A stretch of DNA of 64,000 nt, taken from Bacteroidales bacterium (GTDB taxonomy: Bacteria > Bacteroidota > Bacteroidia > Bacteroidales > UBA932). Below the pieces are notes generated by a model. It searched no databases. It was not told the origin of the DNA and saw only the letters and a program-made list of their open reading frames with translations. Both the position numbers and the translations under genes were made by a program. Below, one piece after another: positions 42,554-51,050 of the stretch (position 1 is its first letter; every line of letters begins with the position of its first letter). The stretch lies in the NCBI GenBank assembly GCA_017469745.1, contig JAFUFS010000001.1, positions 50,581 to 114,580 on the forward strand. The letters are read 5' to 3'.

Positions 42554-43516
42554 ATGGATGAAGAACTTCTTAAAGAGATCATCTCGGATCTCGGACTGGA
42601 CAAGCCTTTTGTAAGGGGTCAGAAAATCATAATCAAGAATTGCTGGCATTTCAGTACGGACGGTAATACCGTAGACGCCATGTTCTACGGTGTGGAAGAT
42701 TTCATCGCCGGAATGAATCGCATCTACGTCACTGTGAAAAGTTTCAAAGTAGTCATCCTGGCCTTCTCGCTTATGGACACCCATGTCCATTTCGTGTTGT
42801 ACGGAGAATTCAGCGAATGCAACCGATTCATGCATGAATATGTCAGGCGCACTTCCCAGTACATCGCCACGGCTCATGGTGAAAGGCACAAACTGGACAA
42901 TGTCCCCGTTGACTATCAGTCTGTAACCGATGATGTGTATCTGAAAACTGTCATCTGTTACACAATAAAGAATGCTCCGGTGGGAGGAATCCCTTTCATG
43001 GGATGGGATTACCCTTGGTCAAGCGGTCCGTTATACTTCCGAAGGACCGGGCTTTGGAGTTCACCTGCCTGGATGGATCAGGCTGCCTATCAAAAAAACG
43101 CTCATTTTGTGAGCCGGCATGAAAGACTGAGGTTGCTCAGAACAAAGGTAGTCCCTGAAGAAAATGTACCGATGATCGGGAAGATTGTTTTTCCGGGAAT
43201 ATATTTGGCGTACGGGATAGTCGAAAAGATATTCAAGACATGCAAAAGCTTTAATTATTTCTTATGCAAAACAAAAGAGGATGATGTCGATGCGAGGGGC
43301 GGGACAATATCCCATTTAACCATGCCGATCCAGGAAATGCGACAACATAAGACGGAGTTATGCCTTGAATTATTCGGAGTTGAGACTGTCAGGACTCTTG
43401 ACACAAGGCAACGCCTGATACTGGCCAGGGCGCTTCGCTCCCGGTACAACAGTTCCCTTAAACAAATCACACGCCTTTCCGGCCTTGTTTACGAGGAGGT
43501 CAAAGACTTGATTTAA
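42554..43516 (+). CDS. REP-associated tyrosine transposase (Y1 HUH family)
   Basis: A 320-residue protein of the IS200-like Y1 transposase superfamily. The HUH motif is His77-Val-His79 (MDTHVHFVLYG) and the catalytic Tyr is probably Tyr136 (VICYTIKNAP), with the family marks NAPVGG and DYPWSS after it. The C-terminal 60 residues (RQRLILARALRSRYNSSLKQ) look like a DnaA-type HTH, as in longer members. It is flanked on both sides by copies of a 137-base palindromic element and has no IS200-type ends or orfB, which fits a domesticated REP-associated transposase rather than an insertion sequence. Confidence 0.85.
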   Translation: MDEELLKEIISDLGLDKPFVRGQKIIIKNCWHFSTDGNTVDAMFYGVEDFIAGMNRIYVTVKSFKVVILAFSLMDTHVHFVLYGEFSECNRFMHEYVRRTSQYIATAHGERHKLDNVPVDYQSVTDDVYLKTVICYTIKNAPVGGIPFMGWDYPWSSGPLYFRRTGLWSSPAWMDQAAYQKNAHFVSRHERLRLLRTKVVPEENVPMIGKIVFPGIYLAYGIVEKIFKTCKSFNYFLCKTKEDDVDARGGTISHLTMPIQEMRQHKTELCLELFGVETVRTLDTRQRLILARALRSRYNSSLKQITRLSGLVYEEVKDLI

Positions 43517-43538
43517 CCAGGCATTGACCCAACCCGAA

Positions 43539-43675
43539 AATCACCTGCCCGCCCGGGACCCCCTGTAGGGCCATGGGTGGTATATTCAACAGGCAGGCTA
43601 GCCTTTTTTCCCTTGCCTGCCCAGCTGGCATGCCCTTGAGACAATTCAGTGGTAGTTCACCCGGGCAGGTGAATT
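43539..43675 (+). repeat. REP/BIME-like element, copy 2 (downstream of the transposase)
   Basis: Same orientation and structure as copy 1, with scattered substitutions; it starts 22 bases after the transposase stop. A further 116 bases up to 43791 hold a ribosome binding site (TAGGAGGG) and a small hairpin only. Confidence 0.9.
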
Positions 43676-43791
43676 GCAAGTAAGGCAATAATGAAGGCAG
43701 CAGCTGTTTTCTGATAGAGTCTGACGAAATAATTATAGAAAACTATGCAAGGAAACCGGACTTCCGGATTTAGGAGGGTAAACTAAAAACA

Positions 43792-44286
43792 ATGAAAAAA
43801 GCTTTAAGAACTGCGATGTGTGCTCTCCTGCTGGTAGCGGGGCTGTGTGGTTGTGAGAAATGGACGAAAGACCTTTTCCCGGAGATTGATCTAGGAAAAC
43901 TTCCAGGGACATGGGAAAAGGTTTATCCGGAAGGTGTGCAGGATGCCGGACTTGTCAGATGGACCTTCTATGAAGGGGATCCGAATAATGGAGATTTCTT
44001 TCTGCTGGACATCCACGTCTCGGATGTATTTGCCGGAGACAGCGATGCCAGTTTCCATTTCACACCGCATCAGAACGGTTATCCCCTGGAAGGAGCACAA
44101 CCTCAGCTATACCTTTATGGGATTGACCACGATTGGTCGAACGATAATCAAGACATTTACAAGCCCGAAGTGCTTTATCAAGTGATGGAGTGCAGCGACA
44201 AGCAGCTGATCCTGAAGCGGGTGGAACTAAACATCAACGGCCCCAGCCTCCTCGAAGGAGACGTGACCTTCAAGCGGGTCAGATAA
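43792..44286 (+). CDS. Hypothetical lipoprotein, lipocalin-like
   Basis: A 164-residue lipoprotein (lipobox VAGLCGC). After the anchor the sequence LGKLPGTWEKVYPEG followed by beta strands with spaced aromatics resembles small lipocalin-like lipoproteins of Bacteroidota. A good Shine-Dalgarno (GGAGGG) lies 12-14 bases upstream. It converges on the CPBP protease gene with 16 bases between stops. Ligand and role unknown. Confidence 0.6.
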   Translation: MKKALRTAMCALLLVAGLCGCEKWTKDLFPEIDLGKLPGTWEKVYPEGVQDAGLVRWTFYEGDPNNGDFFLLDIHVSDVFAGDSDASFHFTPHQNGYPLEGAQPQLYLYGIDHDWSNDNQDIYKPEVLYQVMECSDKQLILKRVELNINGPSLLEGDVTFKRVR

Positions 44287-44302
44287 TATCTGGGAGGCGT
44301 GT

Positions 44303-45118
44303 TCAACGGACCTTGAGGGCCTTGAATATGAACCAGGCGGAAAGGGCGCTGCCGAACAGGACCGTGATGATCGAGGCTTCGGCGCCGAAGGGACCTCCTG
44401 TGAGGATGTCCGGGCCTGCCACGGAAGACTGGATCAGTGACGCCCCGGAATCGCTGCCTGAGACGGCAAATCCGAATATATTCCCTTGGAAGAAGTTCCA
44501 TGCCCAGTGGATTCCGATCGGGAGCCAAAGTGTTCCCGACCATTTATAGGCTGCGCCGAGGAGCAGTCCGGCCTCGATGGCAATGGCCAGCGAAGACCAC
44601 CAGGTCGCATTAGGCTGGGCTATGTGCATGACCCCGAAAAGAAGCGAAGAAACCAGCAAAGCTGCCAGGAAGCCCCATTTCTCATCGATCCAGCGGAACA
44701 GGACGCCCCTGAAAAGGATTTCTTCCGCCACTGCCACCATGGTGAACATGAAGAATGCCGATACTATCGCTCCTGGCCTGTCAGTCCCGAATCCAGTTAT
44801 CTTGTAAAGGCCTGCAGCCATCATCACCCCGACGACCAGGAAGAAAAACAGCATCCCGATGCCGAAACCTTTCGCGGTGTCGCCTGCCAATTTTCTAAGA
44901 GGGATGTCTTTCGCCTTGTGCTTCTCGAACCACTTCACGAACAGGCCGTAGAGCAGGATCATTATCACCGACACTGCCACAAAAGCGATCCAACGGATCC
45001 ATCCAGCCGGGGCAAGATCCGTCGCGAACTGGGCCAGGCCGTACATGATGAAGGCCAGGACGAAAGACAAAATAAGCAGAAGCACCCATTTCCAGACGGG
45101 CATGGACTTGATTGACAT
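44303..45118 (-). CDS. CPBP intramembrane glutamic endopeptidase
   Basis: A 271-residue Abi/CAAX-protease-like membrane protein with about eight hydrophobic segments. The catalytic motif EEILFRGVLFRW has the Glu-Glu and Arg pattern, and the later HIAQPN and GIHWAWNFF segments provide the His and the family Asn/Asp-type residues. Bacterial members process small peptides or confer immunity to bacteriocins, but the role is usually unknown. It stands alone between a convergent lipoprotein gene and a REP element. Confidence 0.88.
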   Translation of the reverse strand: MSIKSMPVWKWVLLLILSFVLAFIMYGLAQFATDLAPAGWIRWIAFVAVSVIMILLYGLFVKWFEKHKAKDIPLRKLAGDTAKGFGIGMLFFFLVVGVMMAAGLYKITGFGTDRPGAIVSAFFMFTMVAVAEEILFRGVLFRWIDEKWGFLAALLVSSLLFGVMHIAQPNATWWSSLAIAIEAGLLLGAAYKWSGTLWLPIGIHWAWNFFQGNIFGFAVSGSDSGASLIQSSVAGPDILTGGPFGAEASIITVLFGSALSAWFIFKALKVR

Positions 45119-45200
45119 GGCGATTACAGTTTTCAGCGAATATACTCAATTCCCCACGATAATACTGTGTTTTGTCTGAAGTAGCATCCAATCGGAAAGT

Positions 45201-45334
45201 CACCTGCCCGGGTGAACTACCACTGAATTGTCTCAAGGACATGCCTGCCGGGCAGGCGAGGCAAAAATGGCTGGCCTGCCCGGTGAATACGCCACCCACG
45301 GCCCTGCATGGGGTCCCGGGGGGGAAGGTGAATA
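45201..45334 (-). repeat. REP/BIME-like element, copy 3 (inverted)
   Basis: An inverted and more degenerate copy of the 137-base element, between the CPBP gene and the DUF5674 gene. The left end TCACCTGCCCGGGTGAACTA is clear; the right end is eroded. Confidence 0.88.
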
Positions 45335-45384
45335 TCAGGTTGGGGAAGAGTCATCTTGAGGTAGTGATGTTGCTCATTAATTTG

Positions 45385-45392
45385 TATCTTTG
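45385..45392 (+). promoter_or_regulatory. Predicted -7 element for the DUF5674 gene
   Basis: TATCTTTG matches TAnnTTTG exactly and ends 15 bases before the ATG at 45408. A TTG at 45390 that could be read as a start is part of this element, which decides for 45408. Confidence 0.6.
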
Positions 45393-45407
45393 TCAAAACG
45401 CGAGATT

Positions 45408-45749
45408 ATGCAGATTCTTCAAGAGCCTATTACCCGCATTGTGCTTAAAGAGTTAGCGCAAAATACTTTCGGTGACATGATTAAATGTGTAGCCGATGTA
45501 AGGCGCTGTCTGCTGGCCATTGATGCCGATCTTCATGCTGATCTTGAAAGATTGCTTCTAGAGGATGGCTCATCTGAGGAAGACCTTTGGGGCTTCAATC
45601 TATGGGTAGAGGAAGAAGGTGAGGATTCCATAGAGTATGATTCCCTGATCAATATCCGAACTTGGCAGGGAAATCCTTCGCGTGATGTCGAGAACCCACA
45701 GGTTCGTGAAGCCATTAAATCTATCGTCGATAAATTCATTACAGAGTAA
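45408..45749 (+). CDS. DUF5674 family protein
   Basis: A 113-residue protein matching DUF5674: an N-terminal LQEPITRIVLKELA, then FGDMIKCVADVRR, LHADLERLLLEDGS, DLWGFNLW and a C-terminal SLINIRTWQGNPSR. The biochemical function is not known. The TAA stop directly abuts the ATG of the following gene with no gap, so the two are surely translated together. Fixed small two-gene units of this kind often form a complex; a toxin-antitoxin role is possible but not shown by any motif. Confidence 0.75.
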   Translation: MQILQEPITRIVLKELAQNTFGDMIKCVADVRRCLLAIDADLHADLERLLLEDGSSEEDLWGFNLWVEEEGEDSIEYDSLINIRTWQGNPSRDVENPQVREAIKSIVDKFITE

Positions 45750-46079
45750 ATGCAGCATAGTTCCCTGGAAAACGGTCACTGGGCCGGGCTCAGTTTCCCG
45801 CAGCAGATGGCCAACATCGGCAGCGAGACATCGCGAGTTTTGAACGCTCTTAAGGCAGGAAAGGAAAACCGTGCCCTAAGTGCGTTCGTCCGTTTCCAGG
45901 AGCTCATCGATCTCACCATCAGGTACGGACGTAAGGACGAAGGAAAATCGGCCCGCAGTGCTATGTGGAAAGAACTATGTCGTTTCCGCGAGTTGTACTG
46001 CGCTGCCTTCGAGGAACGCAACCTCCCCGAACTTGCCGCTGCCAATCGATATTTGGATCAATTCGCTTCCCTGCGATAA
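45750..46079 (+). CDS. Small conserved helical protein paired with DUF5674
   Basis: A 109-residue all-helical protein that begins at the base after the DUF5674 stop. The pattern NGHWAGLSFPQQMANIGSE, then RFQELIDLTI and ELCRFRELYC resembles small HEPN-like proteins that accompany nucleotidyltransferase or DUF partners. The HEPN ribonuclease motif (R-x4-6-H) is not present, so nuclease activity is doubtful. A short dispersed repeat follows 14 bases after its stop. Confidence 0.6.
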   Translation: MQHSSLENGHWAGLSFPQQMANIGSETSRVLNALKAGKENRALSAFVRFQELIDLTIRYGRKDEGKSARSAMWKELCRFRELYCAAFEERNLPELAAANRYLDQFASLR

Positions 46080-46093
46080 TCAGGTTACCCAGT

Positions 46094-46145
46094 TGTCATC
46101 CTGAAGCCTGCCCTGAGCCTGTCGAAGGGCGTAGCTAAGGATCTA
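46094..46145 (-). repeat. Short dispersed repeat (copy f) abutting permease 1
   Basis: A longer variant (CCTGAGCCTGTCGAAGGGCG in the middle) of the short repeat. On the minus strand it starts with the TAG stop of the permease gene. Confidence 0.7.
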
Positions 46146-48479
46146 TTCCTTTTTCAGTGCCTCAGCCGGATTGGTGCGGGCGGCGCGGAGGGTCTGCCAG
46201 ATTATAGACAGCAAGGCTACCGCAAAGGTGATGAGCACAGCCAGGACGAAGATCCAACCGTAGTTGTCGATTTTCCAGGTAAACCTTTCCAGGTAGCTTC
46301 TGGCAGCCCATATTGCAAGCGGGATGCCGATGACGCAGGCCACACCGACCAGGATAAGATATTCCTTGATAGTTTTGATTGTTTCGGTCTCAACCGTGCC
46401 TCCGAAGACCTTCCGGATCGCGATGTCCTTGGAGCGGATGTCGGAGAAGTAGGTGCTCATGGCGACTAGCCCGAGCAGGGAGATCAGAACTGCGAGTAAG
46501 GTGAACAGTTCCATCAGGCGCATGTTGTTCCTGGTGGGTGCCAGTCCGGCCTTGAAATTGTCTTCCAGGTAGGAATTTACGTTGATGCTGAGCGTCTCGC
46601 CGCAATCCCATTCCTTGACCGTCTTCATGATGGCTTCTGCCGCTTCCTTATGGTTCCCGGTCGTCTTCAGGAGTATCGGAGCCCATCGGAGTGGGAAAGT
46701 CGCCGGATTGAGGATGCTTATGACGATGTTCCCGTCGCTCCCGATTTCCGAGCTTTTGAGGTTGGTATTGTCCCAAGGAATATCTTTGACTATGCCGGCC
46801 ATGTCCAAAGCTCCGCTGGTCCTTCTGGACAGGTCGCCGATGTCATGGTTGTCTTCGCTGTAGCCGGCTGCCGCGAAAGCTTTCTCCCCGAAATAGACGC
46901 AGTCAAGAACCTGTGTTCCGAAGTCCTTCACGACATCGATGCCAAGGAATCGGAAGACAGTGGTGTCCATCCTGAAGAACCGGTACAGGACAAAGTTGCC
47001 TTCCATGTCGGTGGCATACTGCCCTCCGGGATTGATCCCCGGCCCGCCTCCGAAGCCTGCCTCAAGCACGCAGGGTAGATTCTTCAGCTTTTCGAGGAGA
47101 ACCGCCTTGTCCTGAGAACTGTAAACGTTGAGCTGGTAGCAGTCGGAGATGTCGCAGTTGATTGGCCGGTTCAAGGTTCTGCGGTACTGGACCTCCATCA
47201 CCAGTGCAAGGGCGATCATCAGGACGGCCAGGACATTCTGGACAACTATGAATAACTTGCTGAGCCTCATCTTGCTGTTTCGGCGAAGGGTGCCTCTCAC
47301 GATGTCGATCGGTTTATACCTTCCGGCGACGGCGGCAGGCAGAAGGCCGGCCATCAGACCGATGGCGATGTCCAGAATCAGGAACAGGCTGATGTAGGCA
47401 GGGGTGAGGGATATCTTGACCGGGATGTCCGGATCATTGATAAAGGTGTTGAACACCGGGGTCATTGCCACGGCGATAAGCAAGGCGAACAGGAAGCAGA
47501 TTGTGGTGAAGAGGATGGATTCGCCAAGGTATTTGAGTCGGATCTGTCCGTTCGTGGCTCCATGGAGTTCCCTTGTCGCCATCTCCTTAGCCCTTTTGCC
47601 TCCTAGCGCCAAAGTCAGGTTGATGTAGTTCAGAACCGCCGAAGCCAGGAGCAGCAGGGCGACAATCACCAGCAGTCGCAGCGTCCCGGCATCTCCACGG
47701 CTGAAACGTCCGTCTATGGCCATTTCTTTATTGAAGAACATTTCGTCTAGCCTTGTCATGGAGACTTTTTCGAAAAATCCTGTCCCATAACCAGGATAGA
47801 TGTCCTTGCAGATCGCTATGACTTTGTCATAGAGAGCCTGCCTGTCAGTGCCTGTGCGGACCTTCGCGAAGGTAACATTGGCTCCGTACTGGTCGAATAG
47901 GCTGTAGTGGTCAAACTTTTGACTCCGTACGCTCAGGAGGATGTCACAGTTCTTGATAAAGGTTCTTTTGAAGTCCCGGACTATTCCTCCAACGGTGACG
48001 TCACTATCTATGCCGTTGATTTTCAGGATGCTGCCTTGTGAAAGGGAATGTGCCGCGGCAAAAGACTCGGTCACGAGGCACATCGAGGTCGATGACAGGG
48101 CCTCAAGGTTCCCTGAGACCATTGAATAGTTCGGGAATACCTTGAAGAAGTCCGTGTCAGTTCCAAACAGGCTTGTCTGGAGGGAAGTGCCGTCTTCGAA
48201 AGTGACGGCGACTGCCTCTTCCTTGATGAAGGAAGTGGCTGTTTCGACTTCCGGCACCCTCTCACGGAGCACATCCGTGAACCCCTTCGTGAGGCCGTAG
48301 TAGTCCTGAAGACCGAAACTGTAGATCTCCTTGCGGAGCGGATTCTCCCTCGCCACGGACGTCTGCTGCAGGATGTACGAGCCTATGATAATCACGAATG
48401 CCAGGCTCACCGCCAGTCCCACCGCCTCGATGGCGGTGTATAACTTATTGCGGCTTAAAAACTTCAGGTAACTACTCAT
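46143..48479 (-). CDS. ABC transporter permease, FtsX/MacB type (permease 1)
   Basis: A 778-residue inner-membrane permease with the double arrangement of a membrane segment, MacB-like periplasmic core, three-helix FtsX domain, and then a second core and FtsX domain. It starts MSSYLKFLSRNKLYTAIEAV, almost the same as permeases 3, 4 and 6, and ends ARTNPAEALKKE. The conserved RAKEMATRELHGA after the first membrane helices marks the coupling region to the ATPase. It follows permease 2 by two bases, so they form an operon. No ATPase is encoded in the window. Such proteins usually move lipoproteins, peptides or drugs across the envelope, or signal across it. Confidence 0.9.
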   Translation of the reverse strand: MSSYLKFLSRNKLYTAIEAVGLAVSLAFVIIIGSYILQQTSVARENPLRKEIYSFGLQDYYGLTKGFTDVLRERVPEVETATSFIKEEAVAVTFEDGTSLQTSLFGTDTDFFKVFPNYSMVSGNLEALSSTSMCLVTESFAAAHSLSQGSILKINGIDSDVTVGGIVRDFKRTFIKNCDILLSVRSQKFDHYSLFDQYGANVTFAKVRTGTDRQALYDKVIAICKDIYPGYGTGFFEKVSMTRLDEMFFNKEMAIDGRFSRGDAGTLRLLVIVALLLLASAVLNYINLTLALGGKRAKEMATRELHGATNGQIRLKYLGESILFTTICFLFALLIAVAMTPVFNTFINDPDIPVKISLTPAYISLFLILDIAIGLMAGLLPAAVAGRYKPIDIVRGTLRRNSKMRLSKLFIVVQNVLAVLMIALALVMEVQYRRTLNRPINCDISDCYQLNVYSSQDKAVLLEKLKNLPCVLEAGFGGGPGINPGGQYATDMEGNFVLYRFFRMDTTVFRFLGIDVVKDFGTQVLDCVYFGEKAFAAAGYSEDNHDIGDLSRRTSGALDMAGIVKDIPWDNTNLKSSEIGSDGNIVISILNPATFPLRWAPILLKTTGNHKEAAEAIMKTVKEWDCGETLSINVNSYLEDNFKAGLAPTRNNMRLMELFTLLAVLISLLGLVAMSTYFSDIRSKDIAIRKVFGGTVETETIKTIKEYLILVGVACVIGIPLAIWAARSYLERFTWKIDNYGWIFVLAVLITFAVALLSIIWQTLRAARTNPAEALKKE

Positions 48480-48481
48480 AA

Positions 48482-50824
48482 CTATTCATTTTTCAGGGAG
48501 TCGACGGGGTTGGAGGTGGAGATGCGCCAGGTGTTGAGGACGACCACTATGAGGACGATGAGGAGCACAGCCAGTGTTCCGGCGAGGAAATAGAATGGAT
48601 TGAGGGGGACTTTCTCGGCGAACTGCTCCAGCCACTTGCGGGCCACGAAGAAGGTTCCGGCGCAGGCGAAGGCGGCCATTACGAGGGAAAGTTTGAGGAT
48701 GTCGGAGGCGAATATTCCAAGAATATCCTTGGAAGTCGCTCCATTTATCTTTCTGACGGCCATCTCTTTGGAACGCCTAAGGCTTTCGTCCCGGATGAAG
48801 CCGATCAGGCCGAGCAGGGCAACGAGGAGCGAGAATATGGCTCCGATTGTCATCGTGTTCCTCATCTTCTTATTGTCCGCATAGGCCGCGCGCATCTGCT
48901 CCTCGTAGGAGATGATGTTGATCTCACGGCCTTCTAGGGCCTCTTCCAGGGCTTTTTTTGTCAAGCTGAGGCCTTCGGCCGAAGGATCTATCTTGAACAG
49001 GATGTGCGGCATCCAGGAAGACATCGAGCCGATCTCGCCGTAGAACAGGGCGCTGGGGCGCTGGTCCACACTGGTCAGATTGCCGATAAGGTAGCTCTTG
49101 TACACGCCGGAGATGGTGAAATAGCTCCGCTCCTCTTCACGCGAACGGTCGTGTCCGGTGATGAACACCTGCTTGCCAACGGCACCGTCGCTCCAATCCG
49201 CGAACTCCGCCATCTTGGATACGAACTTTTCGTCCACGACTATTTCCGAAGAATCCCTCGGAGCCCGTCCATCTATAATCTGAATATTCATCAAATCATA
49301 GAACTCCGGTGAGCACTCGTACTGGTCGGCAATGTTGAACAGCTCGCGGTCGTCATCGGGAAGATAGACATTGTCGCCGTTTGAGCCATTGAATGGCAGG
49401 TTGTAGGCAGTTGCCACGCCGCTCACTTCCGGCAGACTACTGAGTGTAGAAACCGCCCTTGACACCGCCTGCCGGTCACCATCGAATATGCTGATGTAGT
49501 ACAGGTTATCATAGTCATAGCCCGTGTCGGCATGGGAAACTATCTGATACTGCCGGCCGATTATAATCATCATCACCACGAGGAACACGTTGATGAGCAC
49601 CTGAACACCCAACAGGCCGAGTTTCCAAGCCCGGGAGTTCTCGGTGTAGTTCTTCAGGGCAGCATAGACCGGAATTCGCTGATAGAGTTCAGCCGGTACG
49701 ACGATGGAGACAAGAAGCACGAAAAGGATGACGGCGATGATTGCGGCGACACTCTTCGGCACCAACAGCGTCTGGAATGGCACGCCCAGCAGGTTCTCCA
49801 CGATGCTCCGGCCAGCGAAGATAATGATGGCGGCGAAGGCAAGGGAAAGAATAAGGTGAATAGATGCTTCCTTCGTCAGCATGACATAAATATGTTTGCC
49901 TTCTGCGCCGTAGCACTTTCGTACGCCCACTTCCTTGGAACGCTTAACCAGCGAGGAGATTACGATGAGGATATAATTGAGCAGGCTGATGAGAATAAGC
50001 AGTGCCGCCACAATCGACAGCAGAATCACCTGCTGTTTTATTTCCGGGGCCGACGTGTGCATCTTGCTGAAAGGCTTCAGGAAATAACGGAATGTGTTTC
50101 CCTGCGCCTCAATCATGTCCAGCGGCTGGTGCGCCTCCTGCATCTTTCGGATGCCGTCTGCCAGCGTATTCGGGTCCACGCCGGGCATCAACTTCACATA
50201 GCCTTTGTACCGGTCGTTGCCGTTCCAGTTGTCCGTACTTTGCTTGCCGTACGTCTCCATCGAGAGAAGGATGTCATAGTCCAGGCTCCCGTTCCTGGGG
50301 AAGTCCTCGAAGACACCTTCTATGGTCATTTTCAAGCCCTCCATGTCATCGTTGTAGATCTGCTTGCCGATGCATTCCTGTACACCGCCCAGTTTCTCGG
50401 CGAAGCTACGGCTGACCATCACGCAGCCAAAGTTCCCAAGCGCCTTCACCGGATCTCCGGCCAGGATCGGCCTGTCGAACACCTTGAAGAAGCAGGTGTC
50501 TGCACAGACGAGCGTGGCCTTCAGCTTGTTGCCGCCCTCGTCCACATAAGTGTCACCGTTGAAGACAAAGGTGGTGCGCGTGCCCACTTCCACACCCGGT
50601 ACCTCTTCCATGAAGCCCACCGCCACGGCGCCGCTCACTTGGCCATAGTCCTTCTCGTTTCCTTGCATGGAGATCCAGGTGTTGATGGTGTACACCCGGT
50701 CGATGTCCTTATAGAAACTGTCATAACTGAGTTCGAAAAACACCTTGGCGATGAGGACGATTCCCACCGCCAGTCCGATGCCCAAGGAAAGAACCTTGAT
50801 AAGGATGTCACTGTGTCTTTTCAT
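48482..50824 (-). CDS. ABC transporter permease, FtsX/MacB type (permease 2)
   Basis: A 780-residue double FtsX permease, the most divergent of the six at its N-terminus (MKRHSDILIKVLSLGIGLAV). LVKRSKEVGVRKCYGAEGKH and SLRRSKEMAVRKINGATSKD are the two coupling-helix regions. The start at 50824 is chosen because the basic N-terminus and first membrane helix follow directly. It heads the operon with permease 1 and has its own upstream region with a sigma-54-like -24 element and paired palindromes. It ends SNPVDSLKNE. Confidence 0.9.
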   Translation of the reverse strand: MKRHSDILIKVLSLGIGLAVGIVLIAKVFFELSYDSFYKDIDRVYTINTWISMQGNEKDYGQVSGAVAVGFMEEVPGVEVGTRTTFVFNGDTYVDEGGNKLKATLVCADTCFFKVFDRPILAGDPVKALGNFGCVMVSRSFAEKLGGVQECIGKQIYNDDMEGLKMTIEGVFEDFPRNGSLDYDILLSMETYGKQSTDNWNGNDRYKGYVKLMPGVDPNTLADGIRKMQEAHQPLDMIEAQGNTFRYFLKPFSKMHTSAPEIKQQVILLSIVAALLILISLLNYILIVISSLVKRSKEVGVRKCYGAEGKHIYVMLTKEASIHLILSLAFAAIIIFAGRSIVENLLGVPFQTLLVPKSVAAIIAVILFVLLVSIVVPAELYQRIPVYAALKNYTENSRAWKLGLLGVQVLINVFLVVMMIIIGRQYQIVSHADTGYDYDNLYYISIFDGDRQAVSRAVSTLSSLPEVSGVATAYNLPFNGSNGDNVYLPDDDRELFNIADQYECSPEFYDLMNIQIIDGRAPRDSSEIVVDEKFVSKMAEFADWSDGAVGKQVFITGHDRSREEERSYFTISGVYKSYLIGNLTSVDQRPSALFYGEIGSMSSWMPHILFKIDPSAEGLSLTKKALEEALEGREINIISYEEQMRAAYADNKKMRNTMTIGAIFSLLVALLGLIGFIRDESLRRSKEMAVRKINGATSKDILGIFASDILKLSLVMAAFACAGTFFVARKWLEQFAEKVPLNPFYFLAGTLAVLLIVLIVVVLNTWRISTSNPVDSLKNE

Positions 50825-50865
50825 ATTTGTTTTTTCTTTTATCAAACGTATCTCTGCCCGGAATG

Positions 50866-50882
50866 TAACACTTGCCGTGCCA
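50866..50882 (-). promoter_or_regulatory. Possible sigma-54-like -24/-12 element for permease 2
   Basis: On the minus strand TGGCACG matches the -24 block of sigma-54 promoters; four bases later GTGT stands where TTGC is expected, so the -12 block is weak. The start codon is 42 bases downstream. Called because of the paired upstream palindromes. Confidence 0.35.
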
Positions 50883-50940
50883 AACTATTTAACGAGAAGA
50901 ACATCAGCTATTTACGCTAAAACACAAGGTGTAAAACCAC

Positions 50941-50974
50941 TGTAAAGCTTTACACTTTTGTAAAGAACTTTACA
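50941..50974. promoter_or_regulatory. Tandem palindromes TGTAAAG...CTTTACA
   Basis: TGTAAAGCTTTACA (50941-50954) and TGTAAAGAACTTTACA (50959-50974) are two closely spaced palindromes, with a half-site GTGTAAA at 50930. They lie about 60-90 bases upstream of the possible -24 element, the usual distance for enhancer-binding activators. They could also serve the divergent LolA-like gene. Confidence 0.6.
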
Positions 50975-51007
50975 CCCGCACAACGGGGATTTTTCAATCT
51001 GAGGCAG

Positions 51008-51015
51008 TATATTTG
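51008..51015 (+). promoter_or_regulatory. Predicted -7 element for the LolA-like gene
   Basis: TATATTTG, an exact TAnnTTTG match, 35 bases before the ATG at 51051. Confidence 0.55.
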
Positions 51016-51050
51016 CAGAATCAAAACAAAACCGAACAAAAACCTACCAA

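Noticed and set aside
42554-43516. The transposase as an IS200/IS605 insertion sequence
   Set aside because: No accessory tnpB and no typical IS200 ends; long palindromic elements on both sides and a third solo copy fit the REP-associated type better.
43500-43688. Small open frame with CPGELPLNCLK-like text, also seen at 45172-45456
   Set aside because: Both are translations of the 137-bp REP element; similarity between them reflects the repeat, not a protein family.
42356-45334. The three REP copies as a CRISPR array
   Set aside because: Copies are 137 bases, irregularly spaced with genes between, and one is inverted.
45390-45392. TTG start for the DUF5674 gene
   Set aside because: The TTG is part of the predicted -7 promoter element; the ATG at 45408 fits the family start.
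49532-50920. 462-codon open frame antisense to permease 2
   Set aside because: Shadow of the permease; runs over its promoter region and has no ribosome binding site or family likeness.
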